This document shows positions 25,537-36,269 of a DNA stretch of 64,000 nt, one piece after another. Every line of letters starts with the position of its first letter. Positions within the stretch are counted from its first letter, which is position 1. Where the stretch lies: contig NBIV01000105.1 in assembly GCA_003194525.1 (NCBI GenBank), forward strand, positions 1 to 64,000. Direction: 5' to 3'. The translations under genes and the position numbers were made by a program. Under the pieces are notes generated by a model, which ran no database searches, was not told the DNA's origin, and saw only the letters and a list, made by a program, of their open reading frames with translations. The DNA comes from Gracilariopsis chorda. Lineage: Eukaryota > Rhodophyta > Florideophyceae > Gracilariales > Gracilariaceae.

Positions 25537-27700
25537 TTAGGACGACGCAGCCGGTTGAGAAGGGGATCCCATGCGGCCGCGCTTGCGAGCCGGACTCCGG
25601 GCGGAAGAGGATGAGGCACCACCAGTGGAATCCGTGTCCGAAAGGTTAAGACCAAAGCGGTTATCAAGGTCTCTCGCGACACGCTCGGACAACACCTTAG
25701 AGTTCTCCTCCAGGATGGTCGCTAAGGCATCTTTGACCTCTTGGTTACGCTGAACCAGCGATTGGTACCGCGAAGCCCGGCGAGCACAGGACTGGGCGGA
25801 ACGAAGAGCCTCTACGATACCAGTGGGTTCAAGTATACCAACGGACGTGCATAACTTCTTCAGGTCATCGAAGGCCATTTTAATGACCTCTGGAATGAGC
25901 GGCACGGGAGGCAGAGGAGGGACCACAGGGGCGGAAACCGTCATGGACGTAGGAGGTGGGGAAGCCAAGGGACTGATGGACGGCTCTGGGGGCTCTTCCA
26001 CGGCAACCTCATGCGCCGGCACGAAAGACGGCGCTACCGATGGGGCCGGTACAGAAACTACCGCCCGCTCCCAGACTGAAGGACGAAGAAAATCTTCGTG
26101 AAACCCAATGGCCTGAGGATAGTAATCCGGCACGGACTGACGTGGCTCGTTCACGGGGACAGCCCGCAATGGTTTGGCCTGGTAGACGTTTCCGTCGTCA
26201 TTGCCTAAAGGATGTGGCCGGATCTAAAAGAAGGTGCCGGTGTCATAATCGTACCAAAGGAACCTGGGGGTCTGCGCCCAGTCGACCAGGAGGACATAAT
26301 CCAATAGAGCCTCGGCCTCTTCAATCTCGTACTCCGTACCCCGGACAAGCCTCCCGGACGTTAGCCTGGACCCCATAGCGGTCGGTATCCAGAAAAGCCA
26401 GCAAACAGAACACGGCCCATTCCGCAAAAAGAACCAGCCAGCTCAACCAGGGGAGACGTTTAGTGAAGTCCCCCTGGAGCTGATAGGTGTGGTAGGCCAC
26501 CATGGGCGGATTAGGGACCATAACGAGATTGGAAACGTGCCAGATGGCAGCCCCAGGCCCGGCGGTAAGTGAAGGTAGCATGAGATATAGAGAAGACCTG
26601 CGGGACGGATGCATATCGTGAAATTCCACTTGGTGCCAACAGAAGAAGTACTTGAGGTTGGTTCGAATACGACCATCGGGTTCGATCATATCATCCCAAC
26701 AGGTCCGGTTTGATAACCAATACAAGCGGTCGTATGGAGGTCTGAAGCAGAGTAACCCCAGGAGGCTATGACCAGGGGGAGGAAAGGGGGCCTTAGGGTC
26801 ACCATGCATCGAATAAAAGTCCTCCAGGAGCTTGTTTACTCTCCATTGGTAATCAGACTCCTCGCCGCAGCGGACGAAGGGCATATCCGGTGGGAACAGA
26901 GAGCGGCAACGCGCGACCGAACGGGCATCAGCAGGAAGGTGGAGCCAACGGTTGTACCAGGAGTCCTCTTGGAAGTTCGTCTTCGCACGGGCATAGTTGG
27001 GGATCGCAGCGAACCGCCGGGCGTCCAAATATTGATCAGCATACCGCACGAACTCGGCGACCGAACTGGGTAGATGGGTACTCCTCACAGCCATAGGATT
27101 CCGACCCAAAGTGTGGTCGTACTTGTTCCCGGGGTGGACTTATGCGCTGCTGGGGACCAGAGCCAGGTTGGTTGAGTCTACAATTAATGCCACCCGAGGG
27201 ATACGCTCGAAGCTGTCATAGTCCAAGACGTAGCCATGGGAGCCCTTATATGCCCCCGAAGACATGGCGTAGACGCGATCGACAAGCCGGCACAGCGGAC
27301 ACGGCGCCAGGGGAGACCAACTGTTAGGAACCTGAAAGGCCAAGGGAATGCACCACGATCTACCAAAGGGGCGGGTATGGTGGATGCACCAAGGGGGTAT
27401 GCGAAGGAAAGAACAACCAGAAGTACGAGATAATCTAGAGGGAAGTATGGGCGACCGCGCCAGGGGTCGGTGAAATGCAGTAGCACGAGGAGCGCCTCGC
27501 CGTCGAGACTCATTAGTGAATGAGGCCCCCTCATAGGCCACCAATTACATGGTAGCGGCCACGTGCCACTTGCCGAAAAAGCAGCCAAATGGACGCAAAC
27601 CGGTACCGCCGCCGTACCTGCTGTGGAAGGGCCTACCAGCCATGTCAACCAGGAGGCGAGAGACCTACTCCGTAGAGAGCACGTGAGAACAACCACCCCA
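25537..27700 (-). pseudogene. Gypsy-1 antisense gene (fossil, unknown function)
   Basis: Long open frames lie antisense to gag-pol, from about 90 bp inside the 3' LTR down to about 0.5 kb past the chromodomain. Blocks in order: DYDSFERIP near 27.2 kb; a tryptophan and arginine-rich middle including EDSWYNRWLHLPADAR; YFFCWHQVEFHDMHPSRRSS near 26.65 kb; then PPMVAYHTYQLQGDFTKRLP and WLVLFAEWAVF near 26.5-26.4 kb. The C-terminal part is proline and acid rich and ends in a helical segment (DDLKKLCTSVGILEPTG) and a serine/arginine tail. Counterparts of these blocks occur in the antisense genes of Gypsy-2 and Gypsy-3. No catalytic motif, signal peptide or known family is evident. A few breaks. Antisense ORFs near the 3' LTR are known from some plant Tat-lineage Ty3/Gypsy elements; I see no likeness to those proteins but cannot search. 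Confidence 0.75.
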
Positions 27701-27780
27701 TTGGGCGGAAGGAAAGGATGCCATCGGAAGAAAAGGATGGCTCACCGACGGGGATGTTTCCAACGGGACGTCGGATCTTA

Positions 27781-27790
27781 AGGGGGGAGG
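27781..27790 (+). other. Gypsy-1 polypurine tract
   Basis: AGGGGGGAGG lies two bases before the 3' LTR and would prime plus-strand DNA synthesis. Confidence 0.8.
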
Positions 27791-27792
27791 TC

Positions 27793-28318
27793 CGTAGAAG
27801 AATGACCATTGGGCAGATGCAGTGGTGAGGTAACCATGGGGCTGGGCTGGCGGAGCTCAGAACATTGCTGGCCGAAATATTCCACGTGGCCAAGCTGGGT
27901 GACTATGCGGGAGATACGAGGGGACAGTGCGAGTGCCAAGGCACTGTGGCCATAAGTTTTATTATGTAGCTAATTTTATTTAATTTGTTGGGATAGTGTC
28001 CGGAGGTCAGAGCGCCTCGCCAGCCATATGGGCTGGCTCGAGTGCCACCGATCTCTGAAGAGTAAAGGCAAGCACCCTCACCGTCTTCTTGTCGCCATAT
28101 GCAGCCAGTCGGACTCCAAAGGCCTTCAACCCATCGCTACCATTCTCCTGACCTGTAGGGACTTGAGATAGCGCCCGCCCATTGCCCCTCGCTGCCAGTT
28201 GGTGCCCGTGTCACTAGTAGACCCAGGGGATTGTCACCCCAGTGGTTGGCTCTCTGCCGCTACTACCTCCTAGTAGACTACTACCCTAGTTGGCCAAAGG
28301 ACGTAGTATTGTACTACA
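27793..28318 (+). repeat. Gypsy-1 3' LTR
   Basis: Same length (526 bp) as the 5' LTR and aligned end to end with about 36 differences by eye. It ends in TACTACA and is followed directly by the GCCAG duplication. Confidence 0.9.
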
Positions 28319-28323
28319 GCCAG
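28319..28323. repeat. Target-site duplication GCCAG (right of Gypsy-1)
   Basis: Second copy of the duplication. Sequence on its right (GGAACTGGATCTTGATC) continues Gypsy-3 in register, judged against the equivalent Gypsy-2 stretch near 52.57 kb. Confidence 0.85.
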
Positions 28324-28345
28324 GGGAACTGGATCTTGATCCTGA

Positions 28346-29821
28346 ATGCAATGTGGCTGTCTGCTGAAGAAATGCAAGTCGTCTAAGAATGTTCCGGAGC
28401 TACATAAAGTGTCGCGGTGCTGAGGTTCTGGTAAAATAATCGGACTCTGTTGTAGGGAGTGCCATTAGGTTTTGTTTGCTGGATGGTAAAGATACCGTCG
28501 TGGAAGCGATGGTGTGTATGCTGACGGTACTAGATTTTGGTTTCTAAGCATTGGCAAAATCTGCATGGCAGTACGCTTTTAGAAGAGGAGTAAATTTGGT
28601 TGTGTGTTCTGCCTGGGGATCGAAAATTAATCCGTTGGTGCATGTCACTTTAAGGTAGCTTCAAAAGGTTCTCAGAGCTTGGTAATGGTGCTTTTTGGAT
28701 ATTTCATGTGTTGCGGTAGTCGATTTTTGATTTCCATGAGATTGGGGTGGGCTCTGTATGCCAGATAGCGGATATTATTTATGAGTTGGTGGAAGGTTTG
28801 GGCACAATTGTCGTCGAGTTGCAGCGTCTGTTCTTGTTGCTGGATGTGCTGCACTGTGCAGCATGACGTTCGTGCAGGGTTCCAGTTCAACATTTTCGCG
28901 TATGCGAATATAGCGTCGATGACGTCCGCCTGAGATATGTGAACCAAACTGTGCTGTGGGCGAGTAATTGTCCAGTTCAGGGATCCTGATGTTGGGCCTA
29001 TTTTTTTGAGCGTGTACGTGACAGATAACTGTTTTTCTATTGTTCATTGATGAGAGTTGTTTTTGATGCTAAGACAAGTAGATCATTGACAGTGGTGCTC
29101 AAAAATATAAATTCTGCGCCCACAGGTTTCGTATACCAGCAGGAGACATGTGTGAATGAGACGAAGGAAAGTTTCGTGGGTGTCTTTTTTAAAACCATTA
29201 TTTTATTACTATGTTGCAGATGGCGAGTCGTTAAGGTTGCCTTACCATCGTCCATAACTGCTGTTGTTGATGTACATTTCGTCGAATTTGGGAATTTTTG
29301 CGACATTTACTGGGCGTTCATGTTCATATTATTCATGTAGGTATGCTGTTTTGAGAACAAATTGCTGTAATGAGAGCAGGTCTTCGGTATGTATCGTTAT
29401 CAGGATGCGTTGGTTGGTACGACCGACTGTGCAGGTGGTGCTTTGGCGTAGATCGTATCGAATAACAGGGTTCATGAGATCACCTCTCAAGTAGCAGCGT
29501 GCTGTTTTCTTTGTGATGTTGTATCTCTGGGAGTGTGGGAGTCGGTACTGTTCCCAAGCGCGCTGTTGTAGAGGTCTGCCATGTGGTCTTGTGTGTGCCG
29601 TTTTTCTTTCCAACGCAGGCGACAGCTTACGCGGTTGTAAGTATCCGTGTGGAGATGCGGTGGTGCGGGGAGTTATACTTGTGGCGTGGTGAAGTCCTGT
29701 GAGGGCCGATAAACTGCAAAAAAAGGACCTTTCCTTCTTTTTTACTAGTGTCTCTGATTTCGCTGAGCTCCGAAGTATATGCTGCTACGCACTGTAATGC
29801 TGCTTGACATCGCACGCTATG
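28346..29821 (-). mobile_element. Copia-3: Copia remnant inside Gypsy-3
   Basis: On the - strand, reading leftwards, are the reverse transcriptase (VLKTAYLHE near 29.35 kb; VGAEFIFLSTTVNDLLVLAS near 29.1 kb, standing at the family's V-DDLL box) and RNase H (LINNIRYLAYRAHPNL near 28.82 kb, then ADFANA and LMALPTTESDY near 28.6-28.4 kb). Gag, protease and integrase are not visible and no LTRs were found, so it is a 5'-truncated or eroded piece of about 1.5 kb. It separates the pol linker of Gypsy-3 from its integrase, so it entered after Gypsy-3. Many breaks. Edges are approximate. Confidence 0.7.
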
Positions 29822-30480
29822 CAGTCGACGGTTCCAAATTTGTCGCATTACGCGAACCCTAGTGGCCAAATTGCGGGAAGGAAGCTTGATCTCACTTTAA
29901 GAGGGAAAATCTACAGGTCTGCAATGGCCAGGGGTTTTTGCGATTTTGCACGGAGTGGGTTTTTAGGGGATTTTTGCGGAACCCATTCCAGCTCCAACGT
30001 CAGGTGACAAATTTTAAGTTATTTACAGCATATCTTTCTATGTAATTTGTCGCCATCGACATCTTCGGTGCTTTCCTCACCACCAAGATGGGCAAAAAGT
30101 TCTAAATCGTTATTAAGGGTCACTTTTTGGAACTTCTTCGAGGCGTACCGGTAGGGAAGATCTCCGCCACGAGCCTCACTCAATCCTTTGTTGTACATTG
30201 GGCTTTTGTCTACAGTCCATCGAGTAACGGTCTCGCCGGTAACGGGAATCCATTCGCATTGCGATTCTTTGAGGACCTCTGTAGACGTTTGGACATCAAG
30301 GACCTGGTCAACGCTACTTATCAGAGCAAGACAAATTAGCAAGTCAAACGGTTTGACCGGACTATTTTAGCGTCACTCCGTCTTTATGTTGCAAAGTAGC
30401 CCAAGAATTGCAGTTTGTCCACGGATGCGCTCACTTTCGTGCACAGCACTCAGAGACACAGAACGAATCGTCTAATGCCA
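29822..30480 (+). pseudogene. Gypsy-3 integrase (fossil)
   Basis: Colinear with Gypsy-2 integrase. The zinc-binding region is LSHYANPSGQIAGRKLDLTL near 29.84 kb (Gypsy-2: LSHYAPIGGHPGGRKLYLTL). The core start is IDIFGAFLTTKMGKKF-like sequence near 30.06 kb, and FVVHWAFVYSPSS and LRFFEDLCRRLDIKDLVNAT follow near 30.2-30.31 kb. Several breaks. Confidence 0.75.
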
Positions 30481-32699
30481 TTTGAACTGGTGCAATCACG
30501 TACTACACATCCCGTGGCTCTTGGACCATAGCCTAGCTTTGACACATTCCCTTCACCGAAAGGCTCGTTGTAACGAATGAAAAGCCTGGCTCACCAAGCT
30601 CAACTTCGCCACTCTCCGCTTTGTTACACGCACTCAAGCCACTTGCAAGCGCACTTTTGACGCTCAAATTCAGCAGATGCCACCCAGCCTCATCAAAGAC
30701 AGATAGTTTTTCATCCGTAGGAACCAATGGAGCGCAATGAATGGAAACGCTAGAAACTGTGGTTAAAATCACATGCCCTCTTTAAGCATATCTCTGTGGA
30801 CTGTGACACAGTCGTTGTAGAGATTTACAAGAACTACGAACGTATCTCTTGCGACCTCGTTATGCCCGCCCCTCCTCTCTTCAACGCTCAGCCATCTAGC
30901 AAAGACACTCCTGTTTCTGCTGATCCAGGAACTTTGGGACTACAAACCACTTACAGACCCTAATAGTCATCGCACCGTTATCGGAAACTCTCAGCCCTAC
31001 ACAATCTTTCGGAAACTAGCTCTAGGGGCATCTTTTTTTCTCACGAGCCTTCGTGGACTTCGATAATTTCGGCAACCCCCACGTTCTTTCTAAGGCGTGG
31101 AAGAGTCATGGAAATTCTGTCCCCGTTTTCGAGACGCATGGTGTCAAATCAAGAGTTACACGGATGGAAGACCCCACGCAGAATGTCGAAGATACCACAA
31201 TCACGTTGAAATCATCTTCTATTAAGTATGGTTCTTGCCAAACCTCAAAGACTTCATATAGGTTGCAAGACCAGCCCGCCATGTCAAGTACTGCTCGCGA
31301 CGCGCATATAAAACTGAGTCCGCTGTCGTCGAAGTCATATGAAGAGGACGAAACCCACCATGAGGAAACGCCTTATCGTCCAAGGTCCGAGAGAAGATTT
31401 CGAACCACTTCCAAGAGAGTACACTCGCGTCACAGGACATGGCACTTACTCCGCCCTTGGAAACAGCGCACAAGTTAAACGCCTACGCATGGGAAAGCAA
31501 CCCGCTGGAACTGTCGACACAGCTACCTTAGACAATTCCAACTAGTATTAAAATGATTCCAGATGTGCCAGGCACCCCTACGACATGTGCGAACCACTCA
31601 CAGCCAGCAGTAACAAGTCCCACGGTTAGCGTGGCGGATCCAACCACACGTAAGATGAACGACAGACTATTCCTGGATATGTCACGTTCGAACGCTGTTC
31701 ATTTGGCCGATTTGAACGCACAACAATGCTCACCGACTTCATCGGTGCCACTACTTTCAGAACGGGCGAAATCTTACAAATGTGGGGAAGCCGTTCAGAT
31801 AAACCTGTTGGAGAAAACCATTTCCTCTTAAAAAGTAAAACATTTGCCGTCCTGGCCCAAGTTGGGATGTTCATACCGCCATGGGGACAATTCGCCTTCA
31901 AGAAGGACGTGTCACCTGACCCAAGTATCGGCGGAGCTCACACAATTGAGGATCACACCAATTCAACGGAGCACACTCGGTCACATTGGACTTTGCCATC
32001 GCCTGCGCTTGTCCACACTACCACCTCGCCGAAAGACAAGGTCGCAGTCGAGAACTCCATTGAAAGATCAGTACGGCACTGAAGTTGAAATATGGTCAAC
32101 AGAGGGCAAGGCCTGGATTTTTACCGTCATTTATTCGTTTTCAACTACCTCATGTAAACTTCGTATCATCCATCAGAATAGATTCAATACGTTGTCCATG
32201 TACTCAGTTCTGGACACACGCTTGATTCTGATGAGCCGATAGAGTAGCTTCCATGTTCGAAAGCTGTTTGGTACCATCCTTGTACGCTCAAGGGATTGCT
32301 CGCAAAACTTGACAGTGTACAGATAGGATACGTCGCTCTAGTTCGGGATTGGGAGTGTAAGACAGTAAACCAAGACACAGAATAGGACAGAAAGAAAAAG
32401 AATAGTGTCTCTTATGTCATGGCCAGAACTGTAATTCCTCCAAAAGAATAATAGTGTGTCTTACTTTGTGGCCGGAAGTAGGTTTCATTCAGATATCTCA
32501 CACACACTACTCTACTGTCTGAAGTAATGAAGCCAGGGAACTTGGGGAGGAGACCAGATTTACGGATTACATGAACCTAGATTATCATTGCTCGTACCAG
32601 CGCGGCTGTTGAGGTAGCTTTTCCTGCCAGCTTCGCGTGCAGCAAGAACTACAATCATCGATGAGACGTCTCCAATGGTCGCGTTCGCTTCTTTACCCA
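30481..32699 (+). other. Gypsy-3 pol tail, poorly preserved
   Basis: Short open frames rich in Ser, Thr, Pro and His occupy the place of the long low-complexity linker and chromodomain of Gypsy-2 pol (53.6-55.66 kb). I could not recognise the chromodomain itself. No other gene is seen. Confidence 0.45.
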
Positions 32700-34250
32700 C
32701 TCTATGGAGGAACTAAGACATGATTATGCCTCGTCAGCGAGCGGGTAAGAAAGTTTTATGACCTCCAGTTCAATCGGCAACCCGGTCGTGGCAGGATTCA
32801 GTACGGGAGCCGCCAGGGTACCGCCCTTGTTTTTCGAGGGTTGTACCGACAGAGCTGTATTGCTGCCACCTATTTTTGCATTCTCCACCACAACATCATC
32901 CGCATCGATCACACCGATCTTTTCGTCGTCCACGTACTCTTCTTAACCCTCCATGAGGTCCTTTCAACCATACTCGTTACAGAAGTGGTCCGACTCTCGA
33001 GAGACTAACATATTTCCATACGGAATAGGTCTCAAAGCAGTCCGGAGAGCCGTCTCCACCACCTCAAAGATCTCTTGCACCTCCTAATTGTTGAATTATA
33101 TACAATCACCCACCACAAAAGTGCGTCAACCCGCAGACCGGTCCAGAACACCGCATTTGATACTACGGCCACTATACCAGAGGAGAACACTCGATCAGTC
33201 TACATGGTCTACGACGTCGAGCATGACTCAAACATCGTCGCCGTTTTTGGCCCCACCACTATAAACACGATGGTAGAGTTTTTGAGAGCAGGCATGCAGA
33301 CACCGAGGTATGTTTCAGTGACGATACTGGTCATATGCCTGCCAAAGGATGAATGCCTTACTGCAGGGAACCCTATAGGTGATAAACACAAACCTTTAGC
33401 TGGCATCTAGATCCTGGATCAGGTACGACCACAAATCGATGATGACTGGCGGGAGCTCTACATAATAGCCCCGACCTACCTCAACTGAGAGCCACCACCT
33501 CGAAAGGGAACGTATGGAACATGTCAGTAGCATGGAAGTATCCGGTTGATTTCCGTATTCGATTACGGAACGGAGAAGCGAAAACACGACTAAAAGCGTC
33601 GATATTTGCAGCTAAATTCCTTCAAACAGCCACAATTCGACTCATTGTTTATATACCGGATCTCAGCCCGAATAGTTGTGCGCACCGACTACATAGCCGC
33701 TTGAAGAGCTCGCATTTGCCTGTCCCATGCGTAGACGTCTAATGTTGACTATCGGTGGAAGCACGATTACCTCACCAAACATCCGGCGCACTCTTAAGTC
33801 AAAACCGTGAGAACAAAGAAGAAAACGTTGTAAGCTTTTCCAGTCGATCCGTGAGTACCCAGCTGGCTATACCCAACAGCTGTGGTTGAACAGTTGGCTA
33901 CTTAGTGTCTAACCTGGGTTTAGGGAGTCCCGTTGTGGTCTCCACAAAGAAGCTATAGAACTAGATACGTTCAGAATGTTTAGCGGCGCCAGTCACTAGC
34001 AGCGCAAGATACACTGATCAATGAGCGTAACCGCTTGGTAAAGACGTTTGGCTTCGGAACTTGAGTACTGATGTCTCAATAGTCCTGACAAACTGACTAG
34101 TCGGCTTTTCAAATGTAGCACAATGGGCCACTTCGTGAGAGACGTGGCATGTAGGTTGGCCAACTGCTATCAGAGCCTTAAAGAAGAAGCCAAGCAGACC
34201 CAATGAGTTCAAAGGGCCAAGGTTCGGGCCCTCAAACTTCCAACCTAAGT
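32700..34250 (-). pseudogene. Gypsy-3 antisense gene (fossil)
   Basis: This lies antisense to the host element, downstream of its pol. Blocks match the Gypsy-2 antisense gene in the same order. FKALIAVGQP and HEVAHCATFEKP near 34.15-34.1 kb stand for YNTLVGLKP and HTVAVLNEGL. SRWWLSVEVGRGYYVELP and SYLIQDLDAS near 33.5-33.4 kb stand for PEWWRFHEACRGCYIEL and GSLLMQDPRS. VGDCI, EVQEIFE and ALRTALRPIPYGN near 33.1 kb stand for AGDCI, EFREISSEE and ELRDTLRHVPEDH. The C-terminus has EEYVDDEKIGVIDADD and AAPVLNPATTG. The order and spacing over about 1.5 kb make chance unlikely. Many breaks; age as for Gypsy-3. Confidence 0.7.
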
Positions 34251-35119
34251 AAGGCTAATGTACGATGCCCACTACTTTCAGGGGAAAAAGCGTATACTAC
34301 AGGTAAAACCGACGAGTACCAAACTCTGCACAAGAGCTATCTATCGATCACAAAGCGTTATGCTGCGAAGGTGAACAAGGAACAGCCCCGACATTAAACC
34401 GAGGCCTGCAAAAGGGCATATATCTGCGTCATAGACGGGATTAGACCGAATAGGATACAGGTGGGAACATCAGAGCACAGTATCTCTAAAATTGCGCTAG
34501 ATTCCATACTTGTTTGTACATTTGTGCCGTCTGGCATTACTAGTAAGCAATTCTTTCCCACTAATGTGGGCGTCCGCACTGAAGTATTGCGGTCGATACA
34601 AGAGGTCTGCTGTCTACCTCAACAGGTGTGTCGCTAGAAGTCAAAAGGTTTGTAATACATCGGAAAGCACATTATCAGCGGTCGACGGCCAGAAGTGATG
34701 AATAATGAACTGGTTATAAGTGGCAATTGTGTGACCCAAAGTGAATCTCAACTTTCTTTGACCAGGCAAAATCCTGTGTTGTCGTCGTCGACAAGTAGTA
34801 AGCTTGAAAATACTTGTGAATCAGTACCAAAACGGTAGTTCTGAGCTCACCAAGAGAGCAGCGGGCTATACGGGGAAGCTGGAACGTGAGCTTGACAATG
34901 TAATATCGTCGACTGCTAGGACATCCGTGCTATTCTTAGGGCTAGCTTAATAGTGATAAAACATAAAATACAATTTCTACAAATTCCCACACGCTTGCGT
35001 ACTGCGGTAGCACAAACTTCCGTCCCGAACGTGGCTATAGTACACCCCAAGGGTCCTAACGACTCCCCGCCAATACCATAAATAGTCAAAGCATTGAGGT
35101 CACTGCATTCTGATTGAGC

Positions 35120-35189
35120 AGGCTTTGCCGGCTAAAGTTCAGGGGGCTGGCATCCAGACACGTGCTATGCCGACTGCGCTACGTCAGGC
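35120..35189 (-). repeat. tRNA-like pol III head, possible SINE
   Basis: Reading leftwards from 35189: GCCTGACGTAGCGCAGTCGG, then CATAGCACGTG. TAGCGCAGTCGG (35181-35170) is a perfect match to the A-box consensus TRGCNNAGYNGG, and the 5' end resembles eukaryotic elongator methionine tRNA. The T-arm and 3' acceptor strand are not recognisable, so this is not a working tRNA. A decayed tRNA-derived SINE or tRNA fragment is the likeliest reading. Confidence 0.35.
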
Positions 35190-35863
35190 TTCTCTCAAGT
35201 GCCCAGCAACCTCGCGCACCTTCCGCATGATCACCCGATCACATACTTACCCGACGCTCCACGCTTCACCAACCTACGTGATCTTCGCCAAGAATCAAAA
35301 GGCAAAATCGTCGCAACTCTAAGACCTCGAAGTACTTGTGCAACGCAAAAGGACACGGGGCATCCCTAACATCGCAGGCACAATCGGAAATTGCGCAAAT
35401 CGGTTCCAGATCGGTAACTTCAGCTCGTGTTCTGGGCATCTGACACTGTCGTGTCTTTTTCAATGGACCTAAAGATACTAGGCGAAACTGTAGTGTAGCT
35501 AACGGTGGTGATTGGCCAATTGGGTAGCTCGTGTGAGACCTGGTCAAACCGAGCCGCGATATGCGCTCAACTTGGAAGGTAGAACAGGAGAGTTCTGTAC
35601 GGTTTGTCACTAAATCTACCACTGCCGTTGCAAGAAAGCCTGCCAGTGCTATGCACCCACTTATTGGCTATGGAGGGTATGGCGGAAGGACTAGTAATAC
35701 CCCAGATGGTCTTAGCTATATCGAATGTTCGATTGTAGAAACCACACGCTCCCACAATAAACCAAAAAATTCCTAACTTTTCCACCCTTCCTGGGATAGC
35801 GTCACATAGACCCTAGCGTTTAGTGTCGCTCCTCCTCAGGCGGACTCTGTTACGTAACACACG

Positions 35864-35868
35864 TTAAG
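35864..35868. repeat. Target-site duplication TTAAG (left of Copia-1)
   Basis: TTAAG abuts the left LTR and recurs at 42293-42297 against the right LTR. Confidence 0.85.
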
Positions 35869-36238
35869 TGTCGTGTAACCATACGTAAAAAGAAAGAGGC
35901 GGCTTGTAGCAATAGCTAGAGAAGGCCCAAAAAAAATTCCTTTGCTTCAACACAAGTTAGAGTAGTTGGAGTTAAGTTGGATGAGAACAGAAACCGGGGT
36001 TGCGCTCTGTTCTCTCCCTTTTATAGTAGAGAGAGGAAGACGGTACTCGTCTTCCTCAAACTAAGCTAGATGCACGCAGCAATGTATGCGGCATTGTAAG
36101 CAGACCATGTCACCATCCTTAATGATGGAGAGATTGCAAGACGCTTTCTCACCATCCCCAAGGATGGTGAGATGGTCTGGTCCATTCCTCTGTGTTTCAC
36201 CGTCTGATGAGGAAGGTGAGCTCATGTACGTCCTCACA
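35869..36238 (-). repeat. Copia-1 3' LTR
   Basis: Matches 41919-42292 end to end. On the - strand it starts TGTGAGGACGTA and ends in ACGACA. It keeps one perfect 9-bp hairpin (about 36149-36170), while the two neighbouring hairpins seen in the other LTR are partly eroded. Confidence 0.9.
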
Positions 36239-36247
36239 TTCCCACCT
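36239..36247 (-). other. Copia-1 polypurine tract
   Basis: AGGTGGGAA on the - strand directly abuts the 3' LTR. Confidence 0.7.
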
Positions 36248-36269
36248 GTTTTTGTATTGCTTACAATTC

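Larger units (their letters stand above)
18018..28318 (+). mobile_element. Gypsy-1: full-length Ty3/Gypsy chromovirus fossil with antisense gene
   Basis: The element is 10,301 bp and complete in outline: two 526-bp LTRs, primer-binding site, gag, pol in the order protease-RT-RNase H-integrase-chromodomain, an antisense gene, a polypurine tract, and 5-bp target duplications. It is inserted in the RNase H to integrase linker of Gypsy-3. LTRs differ at about 36 of 526 positions by eye (about 7%), so it is of intermediate age here. Gag and pol show several breaks, so the copy is dead. The heptamer CCATTGG or its complement occurs about 21 times along it. Confidence 0.92.
15450..34300 (+). mobile_element. 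Gypsy-3: old Ty3/Gypsy fossil split by two later insertions
   Basis: This element is a close relative of Gypsy-2 and reads left to right. Protease to RNase H lies at about 15.79-18.02 kb. It is cut by Gypsy-1 (18018-28318), resumes at 28319 after the GCCAG duplication with the same local sequence order as Gypsy-2 around 52.57 kb, and is cut again by a Copia remnant. Integrase resumes near 29.82 kb. The tail of pol runs to roughly 32.6 kb, and an antisense gene fills 32.7-34.25 kb. Neither LTR was recognised, so both outer limits are approximate. It carries many breaks (more than ten) and is much more AT-rich than Gypsy-2, as expected of an old copy. Confidence 0.75.
34251..35868. other. Unassigned sequence right of Gypsy-3
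   Basis: Expected to hold the Gypsy-3 3' LTR, but no sequence resembling the Gypsy-2 or Gypsy-1 LTRs is visible. Only short frames occur on both strands. A tRNA-like segment lies at 35120-35189 (separate entry). Confidence 0.35.

Noticed and set aside
34040-34180. A zinc-knuckle-like KCSTMGHFVRDVAC reading on the + strand
   Set aside because: The opposite strand aligns in order with the antisense gene of Gypsy-2, so the + strand reading is a shadow; it also lacks the full C-x2-C-x4-H-x4-C pattern.
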